This document shows, in pieces, positions 43,280 through 51,510 of a stretch of DNA of 64,000 nt. The translations under genes were made by a program, and so were the position numbers. The notes below the pieces were generated by a model. The model had not been told where the DNA came from. It ran no database searches and saw only the letters and a program-made list of their open reading frames with translations. Each line of letters opens with the position of its first letter. Position 1 is the first letter of the stretch. The DNA comes from JAGLOK01 sp963675575 (lineage in GTDB: Bacteria; Bacillota; Clostridia; Christensenellales; UMGS416). Where the stretch lies: the NCBI GenBank assembly GCA_963675575.1, contig OY776378.1, forward strand, positions 620,001-684,000, given 5' to 3'.

Positions 43280-44383
43280 ATGGCGCAAGGTTGTTTTAAG
43301 GTAGAGGTAAATAATCAGATAGAGTACGACATTGTGTTTATTCCAAGAAGCAGCGAGGAAGATATTCCAAGCAATCAAATCGAGCTATGCGCAAGGATAG
43401 AAGAAACGGCAGACATAATAAAAGCCATTCGGGAAGAAAAACCCCAGAAAAAAAAGAAAAAAGAGGAAGCGGGCGAAGAAGAAAGCTCTAGCGCTGTAGA
43501 GCAATCTGTAGAAGGGGAAGACTCCGAACCGGGAAGGAGGGTCGTCGGAGCGCAACCAGAAAAAAACATGAGCTTTATGCTTGCTTCAATATATAATGAG
43601 CAAGATTATTCCGTAGGCATAAAGAGCGTAAAGCCTGATGATGAGAAAAAGGAAGAAGCTCCAAGGCTTGATCCCGACAAACCAAAAGAGGGCACAGAAG
43701 AAACCGTAAAAGAAGAAACCAAAGAAAAATCAAACAAAATGTTGGCTCTAACCAAGCCTAAGGACATTTATTTTAGTCAATTAATTTCGCTTGCGAAGGT
43801 TGGCTTATCCATTGAAAATGTGCAAACGAAGCTCGCTGAAAAAGCACTGGACAAACTTCAAGATGAAATGCTTATAAACGAAGGCAGTAGAGTAAAAAAC
43901 GATCATATTAAAAATATGGGATTTTGGGCTTTGATATATGCGGTGGCAATGGTTGCTTTGGGATTTTTGCTTCGTGAAGTCTCTGCGGGACAGACAAAGT
44001 TTCTGAAATTCCTTGTGGGAAATGAAATACATCCTTATTTGTTTGTATTTGCAGGCTCAATGGTCGGAGCATGGATATCTTGCATAGTTAAAAAAGAGGT
44101 TCTTGTGTTTAAAGACCTTGTGCTTATCGAAAAAGATATGTTGAAAAACTGGTTAAGGCTTATTTTTGTCGGCGTGACGAGTGTTGTGTTCTTATCATTC
44201 TTGAGAGTCGCGGCGATAGAAATTTCAATAGGAAGCGTCACAATTACAAATGTTATGAAGGATATAGAAATACAAGTATTTGTAGGGGTGCTAGCCGGTC
44301 TTTTGGGCAACAAGCTGGCAAAAACTCTATCAAATAAAGCCTCGTCTATAGTAGGGGAAACGGACGAGGGTAAAAATAGCTAA
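43280..44383 (+). CDS. Unknown membrane protein with charged linker
   Basis: A 367-residue protein that I cannot assign. Residues 1 to about 55 look like a small soluble beta domain. A strongly charged low-complexity stretch (about 55-150, Lys/Glu-rich) follows, then a helical region (about 155-205). Four membrane spans close the protein: ALIYAVAMVALGFLL, HPYLFVFAGSMVGAWISCIV, LIFVGVTSVVFLSFLRVAA and VFVGVLAGLLGNKLA. The start is ATG 43280 with GGAGAA. It is followed by a terminator and then the TIR-Ig gene, so the TIR gene is a separate transcript. A membrane partner or effector of that TIR protein is possible but unproven. Confidence 0.75.
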   Translation: MAQGCFKVEVNNQIEYDIVFIPRSSEEDIPSNQIELCARIEETADIIKAIREEKPQKKKKKEEAGEEESSSAVEQSVEGEDSEPGRRVVGAQPEKNMSFMLASIYNEQDYSVGIKSVKPDDEKKEEAPRLDPDKPKEGTEETVKEETKEKSNKMLALTKPKDIYFSQLISLAKVGLSIENVQTKLAEKALDKLQDEMLINEGSRVKNDHIKNMGFWALIYAVAMVALGFLLREVSAGQTKFLKFLVGNEIHPYLFVFAGSMVGAWISCIVKKEVLVFKDLVLIEKDMLKNWLRLIFVGVTSVVFLSFLRVAAIEISIGSVTITNVMKDIEIQVFVGVLAGLLGNKLAKTLSNKASSIVGETDEGKNS

Positions 44384-44397
44384 AGATATTTATACTC

Positions 44398-44425
44398 GGC
44401 CGCGAAAGCGGTCTTTTTGTTTTTT
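44398..44425 (+). terminator. Terminator after the membrane-protein gene
   Basis: GGCCGC-GAAA-GCGGTC (one G-U) followed by TTTTTGTTTTTT. It separates the membrane-protein gene from the TIR gene. Confidence 0.75.
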
Positions 44426-44501
44426 AAATATGCAATATTAGAGACACATGGAAAAATTGAAATAATATGTTACAATAAAACAAATGTTGAGTGGAGATAA
44501 T

Positions 44502-45242
44502 ATGAGTAATTATAAATATGATGTTGCTTTATCTTATGCGAGTGAAGATATTAATATTGTAAAAAGAGTGAACAAAATATTAAAAGAAGAAGAAATAAAC
44601 GTTTTTTATGCACCGGATTATCAATCTAAATTAGTAGGAAAAGATAAAGATATAAGTTTTTATAGGGTGTTTAAGAAAGAAAGTTTATTTGTAGCGCTTT
44701 TAGTATCAAAAGATTATATTGTAAAAGATGATCCAATGAATGAAGCGAAAGTAGCTATGAGCAGGAAAGAAGACTGCTTGATTCCGATATATTTAGATAA
44801 GAATGTTAGCCTGCCAGGATTAGATGAAGATATCATTTATTATATTGAAACAAATGAAGCTAAAATTGCGGATTTGATTATTGAAAAAATACAAGAACAT
44901 AAAAAAGTAAGCAAAGAAAATACAAAGCATGTAATGCCAACGGTTAGTTTTGCTCATACGGCAAATACGGTTACAGCAACCTTTAGCAAACCTGTATATT
45001 CTACACCAAACGGTTCCGGAATTTTAAATGCTTCATGTTTTATCATTAGTGCTGATAATGGTAGCCCCACTTTTACTGTTTCACATTCAGGTAATAATGT
45101 ATCAATTACAGTTGCTTATAGCGGTTTATCCTTGGGAGACACGGTAAACACAGCAATCGTACTAAAAGCAAATAGCGCATTTGATGCTTCAGGGAATGCT
45201 TGTACACAGACATCATATAATTTCACATATACAGCTCCCTGA
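44502..45242 (+). CDS. TIR-domain protein fused to an Ig-like domain
   Basis: A 246-residue protein with two modules. Residues 1 to about 135 are a TIR domain: YDVALSYASEDINIVKRV (strand A and helix A), FYAPDYQSKLVGKD (BB-loop region), LFVALLVSKDYIVKDDPMNEAKVAMS (with the candidate catalytic Glu of NEA) and CLIPIYLD. Bacterial TIRs of this kind cleave NAD or make signal nucleotides. Residues about 145-246 look like a bacterial Ig-like/SbsA-type beta sandwich (VTATFSKPVYSTPNGSG.., ITVAYSGLSLGDTV, FDASGNAC), a fold normally found on secreted proteins. No signal peptide or membrane span is visible. The start is ATG 44502 with TGGAG. Base composition is more AT-rich than in the housekeeping genes, which suggests transfer. 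Confidence 0.82.
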   Translation: MSNYKYDVALSYASEDINIVKRVNKILKEEEINVFYAPDYQSKLVGKDKDISFYRVFKKESLFVALLVSKDYIVKDDPMNEAKVAMSRKEDCLIPIYLDKNVSLPGLDEDIIYYIETNEAKIADLIIEKIQEHKKVSKENTKHVMPTVSFAHTANTVTATFSKPVYSTPNGSGILNASCFIISADNGSPTFTVSHSGNNVSITVAYSGLSLGDTVNTAIVLKANSAFDASGNACTQTSYNFTYTAP

Positions 45243-45258
45243 ATTAAGGTCTCTACGA

Positions 45259-45280
45259 CTCTTTGAAAAAGGGTTTTTTT
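45259..45280 (+). terminator. Terminator after the TIR-Ig gene
   Basis: CTCTTT-GAA-AAAGGG (one wobble) followed by seven T, 17 nt after the stop. Confidence 0.6.
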
Positions 45281-45344
45281 ATGGGTTTATTTAGGCATGG
45301 TATGTATTGCCAAAAAACATGATATAATAATAAAATAAATAATT

Positions 45345-46172
45345 TTGAGGGGAGCATACCATGAGCAAAAAAAAATACCATTTCAAAAAAAAGTATACGA
45401 GAATGAGCTTGCGCGATTGCAGCTGGAGCTTATAAAACTTCAGTCGTGGATAAAGCAAAAAAAGCTCAAGGTAATAGTCGTTTTTGAAGGGCGTGACGCG
45501 GCGGGCAAGGGCGGCACAATAAAGCGCATAACTCAGGCGCTAAACCCCAGAGTATGCAAAGTGGTGGCTCTTCCCGTTCCATCAGAGCGCGAAACGTCAC
45601 AATGGTATTTCCAGCGATATATTACTCATTTCCCCTCAAATGGTGAGATGGTTATCTTCGACCGCAGTTGGTATAACAGAGCGGGTGTTGAAAAAGTTAT
45701 GAACTTTTGCAGCGAAGAAGAATATCAAATGTTTTTAAGGGATTGCCCGAGATTTGAAAAGCTTATTATTGATTCTAAAATTATTCTGATTAAATATTGG
45801 TTTTCAGTCAGCCAGGAAGAACAGGAAAAAAGACTGCAGGCGCGAAACAATGATATAACAAAAAGATGGAAATTAGGCTCAATTGACATCGCGTCAAGAG
45901 ACAGATGGGATGAATATTCCAAAGCAAAAGATATAATGTTTGAGCGTACCGATACGGATTTTTCACAGTGGAACGTTGTTGAAGCGGATATTAAAAAACA
46001 TGCGAGAATAAATTGCATCAGTCATTTGCTTTCCATGTTTGAATATCAGGATTTAACGCAAAAACCTGCAAAGCTACCTCCTGTTGAAAAAGAAAGCAAA
46101 TATAAAAGAACACCATATCAAAACCAGAAATTTGTGCCTGATGTGGCATCGAAACTTATAAAAGACAGCTGA
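45345..46172 (+). CDS. ppk2: Polyphosphate kinase 2 family protein with a probable frameshift at its 5' end
   Basis: PPK2 kinases use polyphosphate to phosphorylate nucleotides, or the reverse. The core is intact: Walker A FEGRDAAGKGGTIKRI, Walker B VIFDRSWYNRAGVEKVM and the lid RWKLGSIDIASRDRWDEYSKAKD. The natural start appears to be ATG 45361, perfectly placed behind GAGGGG. However, that ATG is followed by AGC and nine A, and its frame runs to a stop near 45435. One extra A would give MSKKKIPFQKKVYENEL, continuous with the PPK2 frame. The listed start, TTG 45345, is the only in-frame start upstream of the core but has no ribosome site. Either A-tract slippage, a real mutation or a base-calling error explains this. 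Confidence 0.8.
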   Translation: MRGAYHEQKKIPFQKKVYENELARLQLELIKLQSWIKQKKLKVIVVFEGRDAAGKGGTIKRITQALNPRVCKVVALPVPSERETSQWYFQRYITHFPSNGEMVIFDRSWYNRAGVEKVMNFCSEEEYQMFLRDCPRFEKLIIDSKIILIKYWFSVSQEEQEKRLQARNNDITKRWKLGSIDIASRDRWDEYSKAKDIMFERTDTDFSQWNVVEADIKKHARINCISHLLSMFEYQDLTQKPAKLPPVEKESKYKRTPYQNQKFVPDVASKLIKDS

Positions 46173-46263
46173 ATTATATAATTTAAAATATATTTATGAT
46201 GAAAACAGCGAAGTCATAATTGTTTTCCTCCCTTGAGATTATGGGAGATGTACTGCTAAGTGA

Positions 46264-46307
46264 AACCCAAGTTATTTTGCGTTGCTTCGCATAATTAAGG
46301 TTTTGGG
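46264..46307. other. Imperfect long hairpin in the ppk2-ABC intergenic region
   Basis: CCCAA (46266-46270) faces TTGGG (46303-46307), and between them TTATTTTGCG faces CGCATAATTAA around a short loop. The 258-nt gap otherwise holds only a probable promoter near 46360 for the ABC genes. Its nature is unclear. Confidence 0.3.
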
Positions 46308-46430
46308 CGGCGCAATACGACAAAACGCAGATTGATAGGTGTGTGCAAATAACAGAATATTATATAATCACATAAACGCATACAATATTTTCAAGATACA
46401 TTAAAAGGAAAAATATTCGGAGGAGAAAAT

Positions 46431-47347
46431 ATGCAGATTGAAGTAAAAAATATTGTCAAAACATTTGGCGAAAATATCGCAGTCGACAATGTTTCATTCA
46501 GCGCTAAAAGCGGACATGTTTTCGGTTTACTGGGGCGAAATGGCGCGGGTTTAAAACAACAACAATGCGTATGATGATGGATGTTTTTAAGCCTGATAGT
46601 GGAGTTATCACATTAGATGGTAAAGGAATCGACAGAAATGCCGTACGCTTTGGTTATCTGCCGGAAGAGCGGGGGCTTTATCCTAAATTAGTGATAAAAA
46701 CTCAGCTTTTGTATCTGGCAGAGCTAAATGGAATAGGCAAAAGCCGAGCACTTGAGGAAATAGATAAATGGCTTGCTAAGTTTGAGATGACGGATTGTTT
46801 GGACAAAAAGCTAGATACGCTATCAAAAGGCAATCAGCAAAAGATTCAGCTCGCATCGGTGCTTATAAGCGATCCCGACGTTATTATTCTGGATGAACCT
46901 TTCTCAGGGCTTGATCCCGTGAATGCGGATGCTTTGAAAAAAATCATTTACGAATTGATTGATGAGGGGAAAATTGTTATCTTTTCAAGCCACCAGATGA
47001 GCAATATTGAAGAGATATGCGATGAAATAGTAATATTGGATAAAGGAAAACTCGTGTTGTCGGGCAATTTAAATGAGATAAAAAACAAATATCCAAAGAA
47101 ACATATAAATATCACAGGAAACGATATTAAAGAGATAAAAGAAAGTTTGGACAAAGTTTCAAACGGGATAATAGACAGAATCTCAATTGATAATATCAAT
47201 CTTGATATACACTTAAAAAATGAATCCGAAAGAAACAAAATACTGGATATTATAGCCGCTAAAAATTATGAGATTGATAGCTTCAGGGTGGTTAAGCCTA
47301 CATTAAATGAAATTTTCATCAGCGTTTCAAAAGAGGTGGGAGAATGA
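46431..47347 (+). pseudogene. ABC transporter ATPase, NatA-like, with frameshift in Walker A
   Basis: The gene starts at ATG 46431 behind GGAGGAG. Codons 1-40 end in LLGRNGAG (46548-46550), the first part of the P-loop. Then two extra bases (TT, 46551-46552) break the frame. The 0 frame stops at TGA 46572. The correct continuation, KTTTMRMMMDVFKPDSG, resumes from 46553 and runs to 47347. Downstream parts are normal: the signature LSKGNQQKIQL and Walker B VIILDEPFSGLDP. The site reads T-TTA-AAA in the 0 frame, a classical -1 slippery heptamer. A -1 shift would restore the frame but leave an extra Leu between GAG and KT. Decay or an assembly indel is the simpler reading. natB follows with a 4-nt overlap. 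Confidence 0.8.
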
Positions 47348-48594
47348 AAAAATTGTTAGTAGTATTAAAATTTGAATTTGCAAAGACAATAAAAAGCAAG
47401 CCATTTAGAATATTAACTCTGATTATGGTAATAGTGATTGCCGGAGTGCTGTCATTTCCCATGCTCAAACAAAATGTGTTTGACAGAGAAGACAAGCAAG
47501 CTACGCCGGATGAAATTACGAACATTGGCATAAATAATAATTCTTCATATGATGATAATAAGGTAATCGAGCTTATTGCCAAAGCATTTCCCGAAAACAG
47601 TGTTGAAGCGGTGAATGAATCCCAAGAGAGCGCTAAAGCATTGGTAAAAGATGAAGAATATGAGTTCATTATAATAATTGATGATGTTAATCAATATACA
47701 TTGGTTACGCGGCCTACGGGAATCAATGACAATACAACGTATAGAATAAACGGCATTCTTCTTGATTACTATAAAGCGCATCTTTTAAGCGAAAGCGGAT
47801 TGAGCACAGACGAGGCGCTGAGTGTCCTAAATGCGCAGATGAAGCCTAATATTATTGAAACAGGCAAAAACCAAGGCTCATCTTTCATGTACACATATGT
47901 GCTTTCGTTTGGTTTATATATGGTAATAATGATATACGGACAACTTGTCGCGACAAGTGTCGCATCGGAGAAAAGTTCGCGTGCCATGGAAGTTTTGGTT
48001 ACCACCGTAGAGCCCGTGAAAATGATGTTTGGCAAAGTGATTGGATCGGCGCTTGCAGCGTTGTGCCAACTGACTTTGGTAATTGGCTCGGGAATATTAT
48101 TTTATAATATAAACGCCGAGTATTGGGGAATGAATGATGTGATTAAATCGATATTTAATATACCTACCGAAACTATAGTGATATCTATAATATTGTTTGT
48201 GCTCGGATTTTTCGTCTACGCTTTCCTGTATGCCGCAATAGGCTCTCTAGCAAGCCGTGCTGAGGACATCAACACATCTATTTTGCCGATAACTTTTGTG
48301 TCCATGGCATCATTTATGATTGTAATGTTTTCCATGATTTCGGGCAACATTGATTCAACTATTATGAAAATCTGCTCTTGGTTTCCTTTGACATCTCCTT
48401 TCGCCCTTCTGGCTCGCTCATCTATGGGAAACCCTTCCATGTTTGAAAGCATTGGTGCGATAGTTACACTTTTGGTTACTTCGATAATTATCGGATATAT
48501 TGCGGCGATTATCTACAGAATGGGCGTGTTGCTATATGGCAAACCGCCAAAGATATCGGAAATGATTAAGCTGATTAAAAAGAGGGAATCTTAA
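47344..48594 (+). CDS. natB: ABC-2 type transporter permease, NatB-like
   Basis: A 416-residue permease of the NatB/ABC-2 type, related to sodium or antimicrobial efflux pumps. An N-terminal span (residues about 18-40) is followed by a large external domain (to about 180), then five to six membrane spans. Conserved features include SSFMYTYVLSFGLYMVIMIYGQLVATSVASEKSSRAMEVLVTTVEP and the C-terminal FPLTSPFALLARSSMG. It overlaps the ATPase gene by 4 nt, so it depends on the frame-disrupted partner for energy. If the ATPase is truly broken, this transporter would be inactive unless another ATPase serves it. A terminator follows. Confidence 0.88.
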   Translation: MKKLLVVLKFEFAKTIKSKPFRILTLIMVIVIAGVLSFPMLKQNVFDREDKQATPDEITNIGINNNSSYDDNKVIELIAKAFPENSVEAVNESQESAKALVKDEEYEFIIIIDDVNQYTLVTRPTGINDNTTYRINGILLDYYKAHLLSESGLSTDEALSVLNAQMKPNIIETGKNQGSSFMYTYVLSFGLYMVIMIYGQLVATSVASEKSSRAMEVLVTTVEPVKMMFGKVIGSALAALCQLTLVIGSGILFYNINAEYWGMNDVIKSIFNIPTETIVISIILFVLGFFVYAFLYAAIGSLASRAEDINTSILPITFVSMASFMIVMFSMISGNIDSTIMKICSWFPLTSPFALLARSSMGNPSMFESIGAIVTLLVTSIIIGYIAAIIYRMGVLLYGKPPKISEMIKLIKKRES

Positions 48595-48619
48595 GAGAAG
48601 ATATATAATTTATAAAGCA

Positions 48620-48647
48620 AAATCCCCTTCGAAAGAGGGGGGATTTT
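48620..48647 (+). terminator. Terminator after natB
   Basis: AAATCCCC pairs with GGGGATTT around a short TTCGAAAG-type loop, followed by T5, 26 nt after the natB stop. Confidence 0.75.
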
Positions 48648-48691
48648 TATATTAGTCCATGTTGCTATTTATGGCATTTTGTGGGGGCAGG

Positions 48692-48700
48692 TGGTATAAT
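48692..48700 (+). promoter_or_regulatory. Extended -10 promoter of the zinc-ribbon gene
   Basis: TGG-TATAAT (48692-48700), 52 nt upstream of the ATG at 48753, which has its own AAGGAG ribosome site. Confidence 0.5.
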
Positions 48701-48752
48701 TAAACCAGTAAAGACATGGTGGGCGATTACCCATAATGATAAGGAGATAGTT

Positions 48753-49784
48753 ATGGAAAAAACAAATTGCTTTTTTTGCAATTCGCAAGCAGAGAAATAT
48801 AATGAAAATGATACACATAACACAGTGTTTGATTGTAAATACTGTGGAGAATATTCTGTAAAAAGAAACTTATTGGATGATTATAATGACGATTCAAAAT
48901 TTAGGGATATGGTGAACCAAACAAAATATTTAATAGCTGGGTATTTAGAAGAGAGCAAGGATAAAAGGGATAGTTCATTTATTATTGAGTCATACAATTA
49001 CCAAGAAATATTAAGGAATATAAATGAACCAAAAACAACTATGCAGAAACTAGAAAATTTACTTTTATATTGCTATGAAAGGAATGAGTATATAGGACAA
49101 GAGTTTGCTTTAGTTGAACTCTACAATGTAGTCTTAGGTTTTAGCAAGAAAGTGTATATATTAATAGGTGATAAAAATCGTATTGGAGTAGCATATACAA
49201 GAAATAGCGAAGAATTATTAGGGTTATTTCAAGCTATTTATGAGCGTGGATGGATAAATGTTAAATTTGATACTACATCAGGCGAATATATGCTTTACTT
49301 TTCATTGGCAACCAGTGGTTTTGTGCATGCTGAGCAATTGCTAACTACAAATATTGACAGTAATAGGGCTTTCATTGCAATGGCATTTAGTAAAGATTAT
49401 GAAGAGATATGCGAAGAAGCAATAAAACCTGCTTGTAAGAGGTGTGGATTTGAAGCACAGAAAGTAGACGATGAACATTATAATGGAAACATAGTAGATA
49501 AAATAATAGTTGAAATAAAAAGAAGCAAATTTGTAATAGCAGATTATACTCATGATAATTCTGGTGCTTATTATGAAGCAGGATACGCAGATGGTATGGG
49601 TTTAAAAGTGATAGAATGTTGCGAAAAATCATGGTTTGATGAGCCAGATAATAAAGTTCATTTGGATAAGCGGAATAATAATCTGATTTTATATGAAAAC
49701 TATGTTCATCTTGAAGACCAACTGGTTGAGAGAATACGTGCAACAATTCCTGGTGCGAATCTGTATGATAAAATACAAGAATAA
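48753..49784 (+). CDS. Zinc-ribbon protein with nucleoside deoxyribosyltransferase-like domain
   Basis: A 343-residue protein. The N-terminus is a zinc ribbon with two CxxC pairs (CFFCNS and CKYCGE, residues about 4-30). A helical middle of about 170 residues is unassigned. The C-terminal domain from about residue 205 resembles nucleoside 2-deoxyribosyltransferases and related N-glycosidases: NRAFIAMAFSKDYEEI, GNIVDKIIVEIKRSKFVIADYT, then GAYYEAGYADGMGLKVI, whose YEAGYA carries the catalytic-type Glu. Such domains appear as nucleotide- or NAD-cleaving effectors in bacterial conflict systems, and as enzymes of nucleoside salvage. AT-rich composition suggests transfer. The start is ATG 48753 with AAGGAG. 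Confidence 0.8.
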   Translation: MEKTNCFFCNSQAEKYNENDTHNTVFDCKYCGEYSVKRNLLDDYNDDSKFRDMVNQTKYLIAGYLEESKDKRDSSFIIESYNYQEILRNINEPKTTMQKLENLLLYCYERNEYIGQEFALVELYNVVLGFSKKVYILIGDKNRIGVAYTRNSEELLGLFQAIYERGWINVKFDTTSGEYMLYFSLATSGFVHAEQLLTTNIDSNRAFIAMAFSKDYEEICEEAIKPACKRCGFEAQKVDDEHYNGNIVDKIIVEIKRSKFVIADYTHDNSGAYYEAGYADGMGLKVIECCEKSWFDEPDNKVHLDKRNNNLILYENYVHLEDQLVERIRATIPGANLYDKIQE

Positions 49785-49860
49785 GCATTTGATAATTCTC
49801 AATATAAAACTCTAACATATTGTGTGTTGTTTTCGAACCTAAGTAAGACAAATCAATTAT

Positions 49861-49889
49861 TTTACGCAACACTCTCATTATTGTATAAT
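49861..49889 (+). promoter_or_regulatory. Promoter giving a probable leaderless mRNA for the DUF2161 gene
   Basis: TTTACG (49861-49866), 17 nt, TATAAT (49884-49889). The ATG is at 49896, 6 nt after the -10, and no ribosome site lies between. Confidence 0.5.
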
Positions 49890-49895
49890 AACCAT

Positions 49896-50603
49896 ATGCT
49901 AGAAAAAGAAATGTACCAATATGTGAAAGACTTTTTTGTCTCCCGCGGTTTTGACGTTAAGGGGGAAATTTTATCCTGCGATGTTGTGGCTATAAAAGAT
50001 GGTGTTATGGTCGCCGCCGAGATGAAAATTACGATGGGGATAAAGCTATTATCACAGGCGGCGCAAAGGCAAAAATCATTTGACTTGGTGTATATAGCGG
50101 TACCAAAGCCGACATATAAACAGAGAGCAAAAAAGGCGTACAAAGAAACATTGCATTTGATAAGACGGTTGGAGCTGGGGCTTTTATATGTAGATACAAA
50201 TGGCGAAGGCGTATGCACCGAGGAATTTCCTCCCTCGCCTTTTTCTCGAGAGCAGAGTGAGGCATCAAGGCGTGCGAGAAAAACACGAACCGACGCTATG
50301 GAGGAATTTTTGGCGCGAAGCGAAGATTACAATGTTGGCGGAAGCGTTCGGGAAAAGCAGATAACTGCCTATAGGGAAAACGCTCTGCTTATCGCAATGT
50401 ATATGATACGTGACGGAGCGATGAGCGCAAAAAAGCTCAAGGAACTCGGCTGCGGTGAAAAAACATATCCTATTATCCACGACAATCATTACGATTGGTT
50501 TGAGAGGATAGAAAAAGGCGTTTATGACGTAACAAAAAAGGGTAAGCAGGCGGTTAAGCAATATAAAAATGTCTGTAATAATTTAAAAAAGGTGATGAAA
50601 TAA
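49896..50603 (+). CDS. DUF2161 family protein (PD-(D/E)XK nuclease-like)
   Basis: A 235-residue protein whose N-terminal 110 residues fit the DUF2161 pattern of a PD-(D/E)XK fold: LEKEMYQYVKDFFVSRGFDVKGEI (first Glu), SCDVVAIKDGVMVAAEMKI (Asp and ExK) and LVYIAVPKP. The C-terminal half has a winged-helix look (ALLIAMYMIRDGAMSAKKLKELGC, ending RIEKGVYDVTKKGKQAVKQY), suggesting DNA binding. Family function is unknown; the fold suggests a nuclease. ATG 49896 is preferred because a TATAAT box lies 6 nt before it; an in-frame start at 49824 would lie upstream of the promoter. Confidence 0.8.
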   Translation: MLEKEMYQYVKDFFVSRGFDVKGEILSCDVVAIKDGVMVAAEMKITMGIKLLSQAAQRQKSFDLVYIAVPKPTYKQRAKKAYKETLHLIRRLELGLLYVDTNGEGVCTEEFPPSPFSREQSEASRRARKTRTDAMEEFLARSEDYNVGGSVREKQITAYRENALLIAMYMIRDGAMSAKKLKELGCGEKTYPIIHDNHYDWFERIEKGVYDVTKKGKQAVKQYKNVCNNLKKVMK

Positions 50604-50732
50604 GTTTGTAATAAATATGTTTTCGAAATTTTTCTGAAATATAAAAGATTAGACAATTATTCATTGTATATAAAATTACAAAGGGATATAATTATAATTG
50701 GAATTATTATAAATATACGAAAGGGGACAAAT

Positions 50733-51359
50733 ATGAAATCAAGAAGTGAGATTAAGAACGAAGCAAAAACAATACTTAGCGCAAATTACGGTCCAATATT
50801 GGGCGAAATGCTGCTTGTGGGGCTATTGTCAAGCCTTGCCGGAGCAGTGGTAGTGGGGCCAATAATTGTGGGACCGCCCCTCGCAGTTGGATTTTATGAA
50901 GGAATCAGGCTCTTATGGCAGGGGAAAAAGAAAGAAAGAATGTTTACCGGATTTGAAGAGGATAAATTCGGGCGCTCAATCGGTGGCATGGTGATTATGG
51001 TTGTTTTCATATGGTTATGGTCGATGCTATTAATAGTTCCGGGAATAATCAAGGCTTTTGCATATAGCATGACACCGTTTATTATCTCCGATTCAAAGGG
51101 GATTTCGGCAACTGACGCGATAACTCTTTCCAAGAAAATGACACAAGGGCACAAAGGCGAGCTTTTTGTGTTTATGTTAAGTTATTTCGGATGGATGCTG
51201 CTTTCCGGACTTACATTTGGTCTGCTTGCTATATTTTATGTCGGGCCATATATGGCAACGGCTTTCGGTGGATATTACACAGAGCTCAAGCAAAAAGCTT
51301 TGGATGACGGCGTTGTAACTTTGGCAGACTTCGGCTATGCGGATGCGATAGAAGAGTAA
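50733..51359 (+). CDS. DUF975 family membrane protein
   Basis: A 208-residue DUF975 protein. It begins with the family start KSRSEIKNEAKTILSANYG, a short amphipathic helix. About four membrane spans follow: MLLVGLLSSLAGAVVVGPIIVGPPLAVG, GGMVIMVVFIWLWSMLLIVPGIIKAFAYSM, and two in LFVFMLSYFGWMLLSGLTFGLLAIFYVGPYMATAFGGYY. The function of the family is not known. The start is ATG 50733, 7 nt after AAAGGGG. It forms a single-gene unit with a terminator at 51382-51417. Confidence 0.88.
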   Translation: MKSRSEIKNEAKTILSANYGPILGEMLLVGLLSSLAGAVVVGPIIVGPPLAVGFYEGIRLLWQGKKKERMFTGFEEDKFGRSIGGMVIMVVFIWLWSMLLIVPGIIKAFAYSMTPFIISDSKGISATDAITLSKKMTQGHKGELFVFMLSYFGWMLLSGLTFGLLAIFYVGPYMATAFGGYYTELKQKALDDGVVTLADFGYADAIEE

Positions 51360-51381
51360 AAGATAGATTTACTTAATCATT

Positions 51382-51417
51382 AAAAAGAATCTCCGTGGTC
51401 TTTGGGGGTTCTTTTTT
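51382..51417 (+). terminator. Terminator after the DUF975 gene
   Basis: AAAAAGAATCTCC pairs with GGGGGTTCTTTTT (two wobbles) around a 9-nt loop and runs into T6. Confidence 0.75.
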
Positions 51418-51458
51418 GAATTAATAAAGTTTGCGTCATTTAAGTGATATTTTAAACC

Positions 51459-51487
51459 TTGATTTTATTAAACCAAACCAGTATAAT
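51459..51487 (+). promoter_or_regulatory. Promoter of tRNA-Pro
   Basis: TTGATT (51459-51464), 17 nt, TATAAT (51482-51487), 23 nt before the mature tRNA 5' end. Confidence 0.65.
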
Positions 51488-51510
51488 AATCTAGCAATTA
51501 AAATGAATAA

